From Curvularia sp. ZM96 (taxonomy: Eukaryota; Ascomycota; Dothideomycetes; Pleosporales; Pleosporaceae), in assembly GCA_022457065.1 (NCBI GenBank), contig JAJGBQ010000002.1:4960001-5024000 (forward strand): DNA of 64,000 bases. Reading direction: 5' to 3'. Below the pieces are notes generated by a model. It had not been told where the DNA came from. It saw nothing but the letters and a program-made list of their open reading frames with translations, and ran no database searches. Positions 1 through 9,361 of the stretch are shown in pieces (position 1 is the stretch's first letter; each line of letters opens with the position of its first letter). The position numbers were made by a program, and so were the translations under genes.

Positions 1-2863
1 TGGCAAGGTTATACTCCCTTTGTGCCAGCAAAATACCCATGATGTCCTCGACAACGTTCTCGTATTCATGCTGCTCAAAGATTGATGACAACCAGCCCCG
101 GCTCCATTTTGTAAATAGATCTGCTTTCAAATCCTTTGGCAGTGGCACCTCAAATGCACGTCCACCATAGGCCCCCTCGAGAACCGTCTGTGTGATAGGC
201 AGCTTCTTTCCAGTCTTTAACGTCTCACTCAAAGACCGGTTCACGTTTTCAGATGCCAAACCGGTCGCACCTTGGTGTGACCAAACTGTACCAGCTAGCC
301 ATGACACTACCATGCAGTCCTTGTATCGAAGAACCAGCTCGGCAAAGACTTCTGAAGCATCAAAGTCCTCAAGTGTTTCTCCTTCGAGCTCAATGAACAT
401 GAATAACAATAGAACAAGCAGATCTAGTAGGACATCACGGTCACCCTCCAGCGTTTCTTGAGAAACCCTGGTCAACGCGTTCAGCCCGTACCGTGCAATC
501 TGCTTCCTCGGCGGAGGGATTCCATCTTCTTCGTAGCCCAGTATTTTGATCGCTCGGAGGAAGGTCTCTGTGCCGAGATCCTTGACTTCCATGCCCAGCT
601 CTTCAACAAGGACAGTCACATCTTCATCGGATACTTGCTGTGAAAGCTCGCTGTTGGCCTCTATCCATTCCATGCGATCCAAAATGGTGATGTTCCGGCT
701 CTGTAGTATGTCCATCTCCATGTGCCTTTGGACTTCATGCTGGACAAAAGAGGGCAAGCGCTGCCTAAAGGACGCTGCTGCATTGAGCAGGCGCGCAACA
801 TCCCGTGATTCCGAAGTGTCCAAGATCTTGCGAAGTGGTTTGCTCAGCGTGCGTGAACTAGAGATGATGGCTGCATTCAGTTTAGTGATCTCAGATTCGC
901 TGCAGATCCGTATTGCAGATAGGCAGTCACTCAGGACGAGCCATGGCCTGTGTGATGCCCGGTCATAGACAAGTGAGAGCGATTCTCCTCTCCGCTTGTG
1001 TAAGTCCTTCACAAGGCTGTAGTATGACTGCCATTGCATGGCTATAGCGTCTTCAATGTCGTCTGACTGGCGGCTTGCATTCACTGCAAGGGCAGTAATA
1101 GCTGCACATATGCGTTCTTTAAGGGATCCTCTACTAGATGATCGGCTCGACCGGGCTTGGTTAAGCCCTCGCTTATAGATGCACAGTGCCGTCTCTAGTG
1201 TTGCAATAGTGAATCTGCCCGGATAAAACAAGAAGTCAAGCCACTGCTCGGTGGAGTCAAGATCGTCTTGATCAACGACTTCGTCCCGCTCGCTGGGATT
1301 AGCGGGGTGGGACTTGAGTGCTTCGACAGTTGAAGAGCCGGTGTCTACACAGACCCAGTCGTTCTTCCAGGCTTGTGTTCGTGCTTCGGGCAGGTCGGTG
1401 AGGTCAAACTTTAGAGAGTAAACCTTGCTACTTGGGCCTGATCTCGCACGAATCCAGATTTCTGTACCTCTCCATCCACTAGGTCCAGGAATAATATGGA
1501 ATTCTTCGAGTGTCCAGACAGTCGTTTTCATGAGCTCGTCAATTGGGGGGATGAATTCTGAGCCCTCGGCAATATCGTAAAATCCCAACTCTGTATCATC
1601 AGCATCTCTGACACCCCAGAATTTGAACTGGTGCTGCTTGGGCGAGTACGTGACGATGTGGTAGTTTGCACCTCCGACTCCGCCGACAACGTCCACTACC
1701 TCCATGAGCATGGACTGCGAGGGTCCGATGGAATATGAGGTATGCGACTTCTCGACAGCCATGTCTTCGGCACCCAAGAGATCCATATGAGCGCCTGGCT
1801 TCCCTGATGCGATGTTCCATGCTCGTATCGAGTGATCCAAGCATACTGAAAGAATGTGCTGCTTGTCGGGTGATATGGCAACGGCAGCTGCAGCGGATGT
1901 AGCAAATTCTGCATTCTCAAATCGTACGGTAGGCTGTGCTTTCCACGATAAAAGGCCACGCATCGACCAACCGTTTTGTTGATACCGTGATCCGTCCCAC
2001 ATGCCGCTAGCTTTGTCACAAATTAGGCGACAGATGGCCCCGTCGTCAAGAGTGACTAGCAATTCTTCTGCGCTTTCAGCGACAAGTCTGTAGGGTATGC
2101 GCCCACTGAAAAGCGCCGGTTCCCCCCTCTTGCACCAAGTCTCTGGGTCCTGCTCTGAAGCCGCGGGATTGGCAAAGAAGCTGCGGTGTAGTGTGATTGT
2201 GTAAAGCTCGTTGGCTGTAGTGATTGCGAAAACGGTCAAGGCATCTCGGTCGGAAGGCTCTGCAAAGGCGACGCAGAAAGGCCGAATTGGAGCAGGGAAT
2301 TGGAAAAGAAGGGTGTGGTTGGCTTCGAACTTGTCGGTGGAGTCGTGGTCCAAATCTACGGATTGTATCTCCAGCATCTTTCTATTATCCAAGACGCGCC
2401 AAAGAAAGCTTCGCGGGTAACCATAGTGCCGCCGAAAGTACAAGGATCCATCTGTCGCTAAATGACGCCTTGTGAAAGCGTCTTCGTCCTTGTCGACATA
2501 TTGTTCCGTGATCACGGTGCGCTTTGCACTGGCGCGGCTGCCGAAGGGAGAGTATGCTGGGATGGAGAATGCGATTGTTGACCCAGGAAAGGCGGGCTCA
2601 ATGTTCAATCGCGTCTCTTTGTAGAGACAGGTGCCCCCGGATTGCACCATGCTGCTCGCATGCGAAGATTGTACGGTTACTGTGGCGAGGACGTTGGAGG
2701 CTGCGGTGCGTGGTCGGCCTGGGTTGCGTTGCGGCAGTCGGCGCGCAGGTGCAGCTCTCAAAAACAGCAGTCGCGATGGGCGATGCGCGAGGAAAGCTGG
2801 TGCACGGCCCTCTTTGTTCGTAGGCGGTCCCTGGCCACCGATCGCCTTGATCACTAACTGCAT
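1..2863 (-). CDS. nup120: Nucleoporin Nup120/Nup160, 3' end outside window
   Basis: One uninterrupted minus-strand frame runs from 2863 to the left edge (954 codons from the first ATG, 883 from the in-frame ATG at 2650). Recognised as the Nup120/Nup160 family of the Y-shaped (Nup84/Nup107) nuclear pore scaffold. The N-terminal region reads as a beta-propeller: it starts with a SGGTCLYKETRLNIEP-like strand and contains a WD-like segment (DKQHILSVCLDHSIRAWNIA) near 1860. A helical region follows, and the C-terminus lies beyond base 1. No intron is needed. The start is uncertain. The ATG at 2650 sits just before the first family-like strand, while the residues between 2863 and 2650 are Arg/Pro-rich and unlike the family, so 2650 is my preference. 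The next gene upstream (rad51, same strand) ends only 158 bp before 2863. Confidence 0.9.
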   Translation of the reverse strand, partial: MQLVIKAIGGQGPPTNKEGRAPAFLAHRPSRLLFLRAAPARRLPQRNPGRPRTAASNVLATVTVQSSHASSMVQSGGTCLYKETRLNIEPAFPGSTIAFSIPAYSPFGSRASAKRTVITEQYVDKDEDAFTRRHLATDGSLYFRRHYGYPRSFLWRVLDNRKMLEIQSVDLDHDSTDKFEANHTLLFQFPAPIRPFCVAFAEPSDRDALTVFAITTANELYTITLHRSFFANPAASEQDPETWCKRGEPALFSGRIPYRLVAESAEELLVTLDDGAICRLICDKASGMWDGSRYQQNGWSMRGLLSWKAQPTVRFENAEFATSAAAAVAISPDKQHILSVCLDHSIRAWNIASGKPGAHMDLLGAEDMAVEKSHTSYSIGPSQSMLMEVVDVVGGVGGANYHIVTYSPKQHQFKFWGVRDADDTELGFYDIAEGSEFIPPIDELMKTTVWTLEEFHIIPGPSGWRGTEIWIRARSGPSSKVYSLKFDLTDLPEARTQAWKNDWVCVDTGSSTVEALKSHPANPSERDEVVDQDDLDSTEQWLDFLFYPGRFTIATLETALCIYKRGLNQARSSRSSSRGSLKERICAAITALAVNASRQSDDIEDAIAMQWQSYYSLVKDLHKRRGESLSLVYDRASHRPWLVLSDCLSAIRICSESEITKLNAAIISSSRTLSKPLRKILDTSESRDVARLLNAAASFRQRLPSFVQHEVQRHMEMDILQSRNITILDRMEWIEANSELSQQVSDEDVTVLVEELGMEVKDLGTETFLRAIKILGYEEDGIPPPRKQIARYGLNALTRVSQETLEGDRDVLLDLLVLLLFMFIELEGETLEDFDASEVFAELVLRYKDCMVVSWLAGTVWSHQGATGLASENVNRSLSETLKTGKKLPITQTVLEGAYGGRAFEVPLPKDLKADLFTKWSRGWLSSIFEQHEYENVVEDIMGILLAQREYNLA

Positions 2864-3020
2864 TGGTAACCAACAGTCTTCTGCGAGCACGAGTGCCCTC
2901 ACATTGCACTGACTCTTTCGGATGGAAGCAAAGTGCGGGATATCATAAAATTGCATAAACATTAATCGTTGAACGCACGCAGACCAACATCAAACCATCA
3001 CCAGCCCCATTGCCTCCTCC

Positions 3021-4213
3021 TCACCTGTTGTTCCTCTCCTCCAAGTCCTTCTCCTTGGGATCTCCAATTCCGTCCTCATTAATGGCAAACAAGCAATCGC
3101 TCTCCGGCAAACATGGACTGTCGTAAATCTTGCACACACGCGTCTCTCCTCTGCCCTTTCTTAAACTCAGACGCGTTGTACTTGCGTGTGCGATAATGTT
3201 GCCTCCAATCGGCTTCTTTGGATCTGGATTGAACATAGCGCTTGGCCCGCCATCGACCTGTGCGACTACTTGGTTTGTGATGATGACGGCGATTCCAAAC
3301 TCGTCTGCCAGACGTTGCAGGGTTCGCATAAACTTGGCCAAGTGCGTCTGTCTGGCCGAGAGCTCTCCACGCCCTGCGAAGTCGGTACGATACAATGCTG
3401 TAGCAGAGTCGACGACTAGCAAAGAGAAGCGCGTCTCCGTCATCATTTGCGCTGCTTGGTTCAGGAGCTCCAGCTGATGATCGGAGTTGTATGCGCGAGC
3501 ATACGCAACATTGTCGAGAACCTCTTCGCCTGAAAGTCCGAACCGATTGGCGACAGCCAAACATCGAACAGGTCGGAAAGTGCCCTCAGTGTCAATGTAT
3601 AGACATTTGCCTTCTCCGCCGCCCATGTCGAAGGGCAACTGACACGTCACAGCGAGCGTGTGACAGATCTGGCTCTTTCCGGTTCGGAACTCGCCAAAGA
3701 TTTCTGTTATAGAGCCTGTCTCGATACCTCCTGCAAGCAATGTGTCCAATTGCTTTGATCCAGTCGTAATGGAGATCAGTTCGCTTCTGCGGGAGTGCAT
3801 TTCAGTGGCGGTGGTAAAGCCCATAGGTACCAGTTTCGATGCTGAATCCGTTAGCTACCGGTACTGAAGTCCCAACATTCGTACATACCCTCAGCGAGTA
3901 GCTTAGACGCCTTTTGCTCCGATATGCCCTTGATCTGTTCAAGTGTCCGCCGTGGTCTAAATGGTGTTAGCAGCGGGCTGGTGACTCGCATGGTGGCCAA
4001 CGTACGTGTAAGCAATCGATTCCACTGTATTGAAACCACCCTCGACTACCAGCTTAATGTCGCGTGCAGTAAGCCCATTGACACCCTTGACCACTGTCAG
4101 CGCCTGCTAAATGTACAGGATGATTGAAAACCTACTTCAAGTGCAGAAACGGGAGTTGGCGCGCCGGGGCCGCCCATTGAGCTATCGTCATACTGCTCTT
4201 CTTCGTTGCTCAT
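3021..4213 (-). CDS. rad51: DNA repair recombinase Rad51
   Basis: Eukaryotic RecA-type recombinase that forms the nucleoprotein filament for homologous pairing. Four exons: 4213-4136, 4085-4006, 3956-3889 and 3841-3021, giving 348 aa, the usual Rad51 length. Introns are 50, 49 and 47 nt and all junctions keep frame. The short acidic N-terminus ([12 protein letters not shown]) is followed by a helix-hairpin-helix region ([11 protein letters not shown]...[15 protein letters not shown]). The ATPase core has Walker A GEFRTGKS and Walker B SLLVVDSA, the [12 protein letters not shown] loop and the [20 protein letters not shown] segment. The C-terminus ([17 protein letters not shown]) matches the family. 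Two ACGCG cores lie upstream and may be cell-cycle elements (see the site entry). Confidence 0.97.
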
Positions 4214-4357
4214 CTTGAGAGATTCTAAAGGGATGCTGAATTCAAATGTGTCCTAGTGGGTACGAAAATTCGAGTTGTGAAGGCCTAAGGGTGTGAGGTA
4301 TGCGAGAATGAGAGCGCGAAAGGGAAGGATGAGTGGCGAGCGGGCGCTGATAATCGT

Positions 4358-4382
4358 CGCGTCCCACTAGCGCCTAGACGCG
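4358..4382. promoter_or_regulatory. Two MCB-like ACGCG cores upstream of rad51
   Basis: CGCGT at 4358-4362 and ACGCG at 4378-4382 lie about 145-170 bp upstream of the rad51 start, in opposite orientation. The MluI cell-cycle box core (ACGCG) controls S-phase and repair genes in yeasts. A role here is inference from position only; five-base cores also occur by chance. Confidence 0.25.
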
Positions 4383-4569
4383 CACTCACATGACTTTAGG
4401 AAATTGCCACGCCCCAGGCTTCCACGCTCTTCCCCGACATTACTCATCAGCACCAAAACAATGTATGACGCTGCACAGGCTTTGGACCAATATATTGTAT
4501 TCATGTTTTTCATTCATTATATAGTCATGGTATCATTGTACTGAGAACTTGTTGCCGGATTCAAAAAGT

Positions 4570-5753
4570 CTACTCGTCGTCGCCAAAGAAGACCTTGACG
4601 GGCAGCCAGGCGTCTCCGCAGACCTTGAAGCGCTCAGGCAGCGAGTTAATCTCCTTCATCTCCTCATCGGTCAACTCCCAGCCATCGAGCTCAAAGTTAC
4701 CCATGATACGGGAAGCCGTGACCGACTTGGGGATGACGCTGGTTCCGCGCTGGAGACCCCACATCAGCAGGACCTGCTGGACCGACTTTCCCTTGTTCTC
4801 AGCAAGCTTCTTGAGCTTCTCGTTCTTGTAGAGAGGAGAGTCGGTGGAACCAAGGCACGAGTAAGCAGTGCAGTGGATGCCCTTTTCCTTGCAGTAGTCA
4901 AGGAGCTTGGGTCTGTATCCATTGTCAGTCTTTGCATCATGGTGTGAGGTGAGTGAGGCGAGCTTACGAGGGGTTGTTGGGATGAAGCTCGATCTGGTTC
5001 ACGGCCGGAGTGATCTTGAAGCGAGAGTCGGCGAAGAGCTTCTCGAGGTTCTTGATCGCAAAGTTGGAGACACCAATGTTCTTGACACGGCCGGACTCGG
5101 GCAGCTTCTGCATCTCGGCCCAGGTGTCCCTGAAGTCCCAGTCGGGGTAGTGCTTCTTGAGATCATTTGGGTCGGTTGAGGAAGGCCAATGCTACCAAAT
5201 TCATTAGCATGTTGTTATGTAGACTCTGCAATTGTGCAAGAGCAAACTTACCATGAGGTAGAGGTCGACGTAATCGAGGCCAAGACTGCTCAGCGAGCTG
5301 TTGATGCCCTCTTCGACACGCTTGTGCCATGGGTTGTCGAGCTTGGTGGTGACCCAGATCTCCTCACGGGGAACACCGGAATCCTTGATTCCTTGACCAA
5401 CCTCCTTCTCGTTGCCATATGCAAGCGCGGTATCGATGTGACGGTAGCCGCCCTGAAGAGCAGCCTTGACGGCTTCACGGACCTCACCAGGCTTTGATTG
5501 CCAGGTTCCGAGACCGACGGCAGGCATCTTTGCGCCAGTGTTGAGCTATAAGGGGTCAGCTTCTGCCCTGCTGAAACAAGCTCGGAACTTGTGAGGGTTG
5601 CATGATTTGGCGTTTTCATCTCAACTCGAAGACGAAACTTTTCGGGAATACGCAGCCTCTGGTATTACCAGTCGTAGGACAGCACAAAACAGAGGGGTAT
5701 GAAGCAATTGTACGTACCGTAAAGCTCTCCTTGGTCCAGTTCTTGGGTGCCAT
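4570..5753 (-). CDS. Aldo/keto reductase (GCY1/xylose-reductase-like)
   Basis: NADPH-dependent aldehyde/keto reductase of the AKR superfamily, probably cytosolic. Four exons: 5753-5718, 5545-5252, 5191-4968 and 4912-4570, giving 298 aa. All four catalytic residues are present: Asp and Tyr in [11 protein letters not shown], Lys in [10 protein letters not shown], and His in the LYLM-HWPSS segment, where an intron falls exactly before the His codon. The NAD(P)-binding C-terminal part has GVSNF and [12 protein letters not shown]. The C-terminus ends in VKVFFGDDE. The first 12-residue exon ([12 protein letters not shown]) was chosen because it is the only ATG leading in frame to the [15 protein letters not shown] strand. 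Its promoter is shared with the divergent gene at 6138. The substrate cannot be told from sequence; glycerol/glyceraldehyde-type substrates are common for this subgroup. Confidence 0.93.
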
Positions 5754-6137
5754 TCTTGCTAGAGTACGGAGCATAAACTTGGGAAAGGTAAAGTCTGTAG
5801 GGTAGGAGATGTAGGAATTGGCAGAGAGCGAAATCTTTTGAATGCCAGCGCGGGTGGAGGGGCAACGCGTTGTTTAGCACCCCTCCTACGTCAGCCTCAA
5901 CATTCCCCCATGTCGCATGGCCATGTCCCGAACACAATTAGGCACCGGCACAAATGCTCCACGTATCAAAGTCCAACTTGGCCGCGGACGAGGGTAAAAC
6001 TGGTGGGGCTCTCCACATGCGCTAGTGTCGAAGCGGTAACTTTACCAGCTTTGCCGTCCCGACACCAAATCCGAACACTTGAGCATCCATTACGCCGCCC
6101 TCAACAGCCTGCGCTAGCCATATGTGTGTGTATCGCA
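5754..6137. promoter_or_regulatory. Divergent promoter between the AKR and Fyv6-like genes
   Basis: 384 bp shared upstream region. The frame of the right-hand gene stays open back to 5838 but has no ATG before 6122, so it is read as 5' leader. I see no clear named motif. Confidence 0.4.
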
Positions 6138-6824
6138 ATGTCTTCAGGGTTTGTCAGCGGTGGCAAGGCCGGGGAAGAAGTGGAACGCGATGATGAGTGG
6201 AAAAGGGCACAGCAAGAAATTGAAGACGCGAGACGCGCCAAAGCCGACCTAGCAAAGCAGCAGGACGGCAAGAGTCTGTTTGAAGTTCTGCAGGCCAACA
6301 AAGACAAGAAGCAGGCAGAGTTTGAAGAAAAGGCGCGCTACAAGCTTCACGTCGCCCTTGACGATGAGGAAGCAGACTATCTTGACTCGATCCTGGAGAA
6401 GAAGCGCCAGGAAGAATTAAACGTCAAGAAAGAGACTGTAGAGCAACTGGATGTGTTTCGAAGACAGCGAGAAGAGGCGGAGAGAAAGGCCCGCGGACTT
6501 GAAGAGGACGGTACAGAGCTGACCCAGGGGCATGGTGCCGAACAATGGGCGGCTGCTGGGCGCAAGAGGAAGAAGGGACCTGAAGCCGGACTGCTAAAAG
6601 GCGTAAAGCTAAGGAAGTCGAGTACAATCACAGAGGACAAACCGCAAACGGTTCAGCAAAACACGACCAACTCGCCTTCCCAAACAGATCCCAAGAGCGG
6701 CACAAAAGACTCTACCAAAGCCCCAGCCGCCGACGCAAAATCTTCGACAAGCCCGCCTCCGCCCAAACCTGGAAATGCACTTGCTCTCGGACTAGGCTAC
6801 GCATCTTCAGATGATGAGGACTAG
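6138..6824 (+). CDS. fyv6: FAM192A/Fyv6-domain splicing-associated protein
   Basis: Single-exon 228-aa protein starting MSSGFVSGGKAGEE. The first 110 residues form the FAM192A/NIP30/Fyv6 N-terminal domain: a charged helical region with SLFEVLQANKDKKQAEFEEK, then ALDDEEADYLDSILEKKRQEE. The C-terminal half is low complexity (Lys, Ser, Pro), with a basic GRKRKKGP segment that could be a nuclear signal, and ends GLGYASSDDED. Yeast Fyv6 is a spliceosomal factor acting at the second step, and animal FAM192A (PSME3IP1) binds the PA28-gamma proteasome cap. Which role applies here is not visible. The start is placed at 6138 because homologues begin at that SSGFVS segment. An ATG at 6122 is out of frame; the longer open frame upstream lacks ATG. 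Confidence 0.85.
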   Translation: MSSGFVSGGKAGEEVERDDEWKRAQQEIEDARRAKADLAKQQDGKSLFEVLQANKDKKQAEFEEKARYKLHVALDDEEADYLDSILEKKRQEELNVKKETVEQLDVFRRQREEAERKARGLEEDGTELTQGHGAEQWAAAGRKRKKGPEAGLLKGVKLRKSSTITEDKPQTVQQNTTNSPSQTDPKSGTKDSTKAPAADAKSSTSPPPPKPGNALALGLGYASSDDED

Positions 6825-7320
6825 TTGCCACATCAATCAAGTGCTGGTCTCAGCAAAATATCGCCAAATACTCAATTCGACCGTCTTGAGCTGAAGCTGA
6901 TATATTGGTCATGCTAATAGGCCAGCTGTTTATGTAGTATCCAATCAAGAAATCTCGTCAGAAAGCGCACATACCAAACCCAGATAGAGATCCAGAAGAA
7001 CGAGTATCCGTCACGGCCCTACGGTCAGTTTTCCAGCAGCAACTGCATGGCCAATGGCTCGGCTGAATTCTATGCTCCGTCTATGCTCTCCATGAGAATT
7101 TCTCGAACAGGTCCTCCGGTTCGATCCAGTCTTGCCTGCGACAAGGCGAATATGTTATACAACACTCTATAGGTCTAATACATACGGCCATAGGATGTTA
7201 AACGAAGGATTGTACTGATTAATTAATTAATTAACAAGTATCTAAAAAATAAGATAAACCGTGTGTTACCATCTCACTCACCAACCTTCATCTTTAGCTC
7301 AGCTCTTCTCCATATGCCCC
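6825..7320. other. Intergenic; short ATTA repeat
   Basis: No coding signal. Contains an (ATTA)n microsatellite at about 7219-7232. A TTCGATCC stretch near 7118 resembles a tRNA B box but no tRNA folds around it. Confidence 0.4.
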
Positions 7321-7951
7321 ATGAGCGTCGAAGAATCCCGATCAACGTTGCCAACCCGTTGGTACAATGCATATCCTGAGCCATCCACTAGAACACCCCC
7401 AACCATATCAAGGCAAGAGCTACTCGCATGGATCACTCAAGGCAGAGTCTCTGGCAGAGACTTTGTTGTAGTGGACTTAAGAGGAGCAGATTTCATGGTA
7501 CCTTTAAGCGCTCTCCATCATTGATATGCTCAGTCCCACCTAACAGATGAAGGGTGGCTTCATCCGCGGATCTATAAATCTTCCTATAGAGAGAGTTTGC
7601 ATCCAACGCTCTCCACTCTCCACGCAATCTTCAGAAACGCTGGCATCAAAACTGTGATATGGTATTGCAGTGAGTTTTCTATCCATCATCAAACAATGTA
7701 CATGTGGCAATAACACGCCAGACATGAAACTAATTGCATTGATAGCTACATCGCGTGGCCGTGGAAATCGAGCCGCTGCATGGTTTGGTGACTACCTAAA
7801 GCAGCAAAATGACGCAGGGATTCGAAGCCTTGCTCTTCTTGAAAGTATCCTAGGATGGGCTACTGCCGGAAGTGAGTACGTACAGTTCTTAGAGGAATAT
7901 GTGCCGGGGGCCTGGGATCCAGCCGATGTTGAAAACCATACCGAGCACTGA
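7321..7951 (+). pseudogene. Rhodanese-domain CX5R phosphatase/arsenate-reductase-like gene, frame-disrupted
   Basis: Exons 7321-7497, 7547-7669 and 7746-7951 encode a small Cdc25-like/Ibp1-like rhodanese protein of about 167 residues. The parts read MSVEESRST...VVVDLRGADFM, then KGGFIRGSINLPIE, then LHPTLSTLHAIFRNAGIKTVIWYC, and SRGRGNRAAAWFGDYL after the second intron. The signature loop C-TTSRG-R fits the CX5R active site and is intact. Between INLPIE and LHPTL the frame is lost: a GA repeat at about 7588-7595 carries two bases more than the family reading needs, and the following frame meets a stop. This could be real decay, a polymorphism or an assembly error in the GA run. Skipping from the donor at 7498 to an AG at 7593 would keep frame but removes the conserved GGFIRGSINLP core. 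Family members dephosphorylate phosphoproteins or reduce arsenate; the actual substrate is unknown. Confidence 0.72.
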
Positions 7952-8103
7952 TCCAGTTGCTCCAATGCGCTCATATTCAAGTTGACATAGGGTATGTATC
8001 CAGAGCGGCTCTGAACGCTCTGAACCCCCCTAACAAATAAATGATTCAGTTGTTCGTTGCTATTTGTACAAGTTCCAACGAGAAAAGCAATTGTGGAAGA
8101 CCA

Positions 8104-9027
8104 TCAAGCACATTCTTCATCTAACGCGCGCCAAAGGACGCTCTTCTTCACCTTGCATCCCCCTGTGGCAGACGGCGTACACCCACTTTCTAATGCTGTA
8201 GCAATTCTGTCTATGCTCTCACTAGAAGTGGCATACTGCATGAGCATGCTGTATGCAGCAGAGCACTCTATACCATCTGCACTGCAAGCTTCGGACTTGC
8301 TGATTCCGTGTAATTCTTCTTTGCTCGATTCTAGTGGGAGCGGCACTTGTGTAACATCAGCAGCTGGGTTTCTCGCAAGCATGGTGACGAGCTTGCAAGG
8401 AGCTCCCGCACTGTCTGGATGCTGAATAGGCGAGCAGGACTTCTCGCTGGGAACCGCAGACGGGCTGGGCATTTTTATCAGGGGAAATTCTTTGTCTGAA
8501 CGCTCTCCACTCCCTGACGCCTTGATCAGAATTGGCTGCCGATTCATAACGCCATCGTTCCGAGCTTCAAGCTTCTCTTCTTTCCGGAGCCCACAGGCTA
8601 GTGGCACCTTCTGCCCGATTCCCCCTAACGTCAGTCTTGAGGCGGGCTGTGGGCGCTCCGCATTATGCAGGTGCGTATCTCCTTTCACCCACGCATCAAT
8701 TGTGTCGTCCGTGTAGCCCGCCCATTTGAGCAAGTCTCTTAATTTTGCGTTCTCTCGTGCAACTCCCTGAGCAGCAAGTTGCACTTCTTTCGTCGCTTGA
8801 ATACCCCGCTCGCGTGCTTCTGCCACTGTGCGCTGGAGTTCCAAAACGTACTCTTTCTGGCGAGCACGATGACGGCGCTTGTTGTCTCTTATTCGGGAAG
8901 TGCATTCCTCATTCGTTTCCGGGCGACGGAGACGCGTTCTGCCCATAATGTAGAAGCCTAAGTAATGTTTGGCTGGGCGAGTTTGCAGGAGCTGAGAACA
9001 CTCATCGTTGCGCAATAAAGGAGCCAT
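8104..9027 (-). CDS. bZIP transcription factor
   Basis: Single-exon 307-aa protein. The basic region (SRIRDNKRRHRARQKEYV, around residues 44-62) is followed by a long amphipathic helix (LELQRTVAEARERGIQATKEV, RENAKLRDLLKWAGY). The rest is Ser/Pro-rich with no recognised domain. This layout, with a short bZIP near the N-terminus and the helix ending in ...LLKWAGYTDDTIDAWV, is common in fungal pathway-type regulators. The first ATG is at 9027. A second in-frame ATG at 8946 starts directly at GRTRLRRPETNEE and is an equally plausible start. The gene is divergent from the chromate-type transporter at 9362 with 334 bp between them, so it may regulate it. That is inference from position. Confidence 0.85.
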   Translation of the reverse strand: MAPLLRNDECSQLLQTRPAKHYLGFYIMGRTRLRRPETNEECTSRIRDNKRRHRARQKEYVLELQRTVAEARERGIQATKEVQLAAQGVARENAKLRDLLKWAGYTDDTIDAWVKGDTHLHNAERPQPASRLTLGGIGQKVPLACGLRKEEKLEARNDGVMNRQPILIKASGSGERSDKEFPLIKMPSPSAVPSEKSCSPIQHPDSAGAPCKLVTMLARNPAADVTQVPLPLESSKEELHGISKSEACSADGIECSAAYSMLMQYATSSESIDRIATALESGCTPSATGGCKVKKSVLWRALDEECA

Positions 9028-9361
9028 TTACAGCAAGACCGCCGCTTGCATCATGTGCAGCTAGCGAAATAGCGTAGCGTGGGTTGAGTCTAGATTCAGC
9101 CAGTGCCCAACGTGGCTGCAGATGGTACAGTGACGGACTCGATATCCCTGATTGGGTGTTCAGATCAGATCAGCCGTGTCTACATACACAGACTAGTACT
9201 ACCCGCATGCAACTAACCAATCAGCACCTCGCTGTCCGTCCATCAAATCCAACATTCTACGTGAATAATCACTACCATTTCTATATGTACCAGAGCATGT
9301 TCATAGATTTGATCAAAGTATATCCTCTATATTCACATCTTCTCTGATCTTCCATTTCTCC
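9028..9361. promoter_or_regulatory. Divergent promoter, bZIP / chromate-type transporter
   Basis: 334 bp with no coding signal between two divergent start codons. It contains short palindrome-like AGATCAGATCAG sequence near 9160 but no motif I can name with confidence. Confidence 0.35.

Noticed and set aside
5838..6137. N-terminal extension of the Fyv6-like frame
   Set aside because: No ATG in frame before 6138 and no similarity upstream of MSSGFVSGG; treated as leader.
7118..7127. GGTTCGATCC, tRNA B-box-like
   Set aside because: Flanks do not form a T-stem and no anticodon or acceptor arm can be built.
7498..7593. Alternative 96-nt intron that avoids the frameshift in the rhodanese gene
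   Set aside because: It keeps frame but deletes the conserved GGFIRGSINLP core, so it would not give a normal domain.
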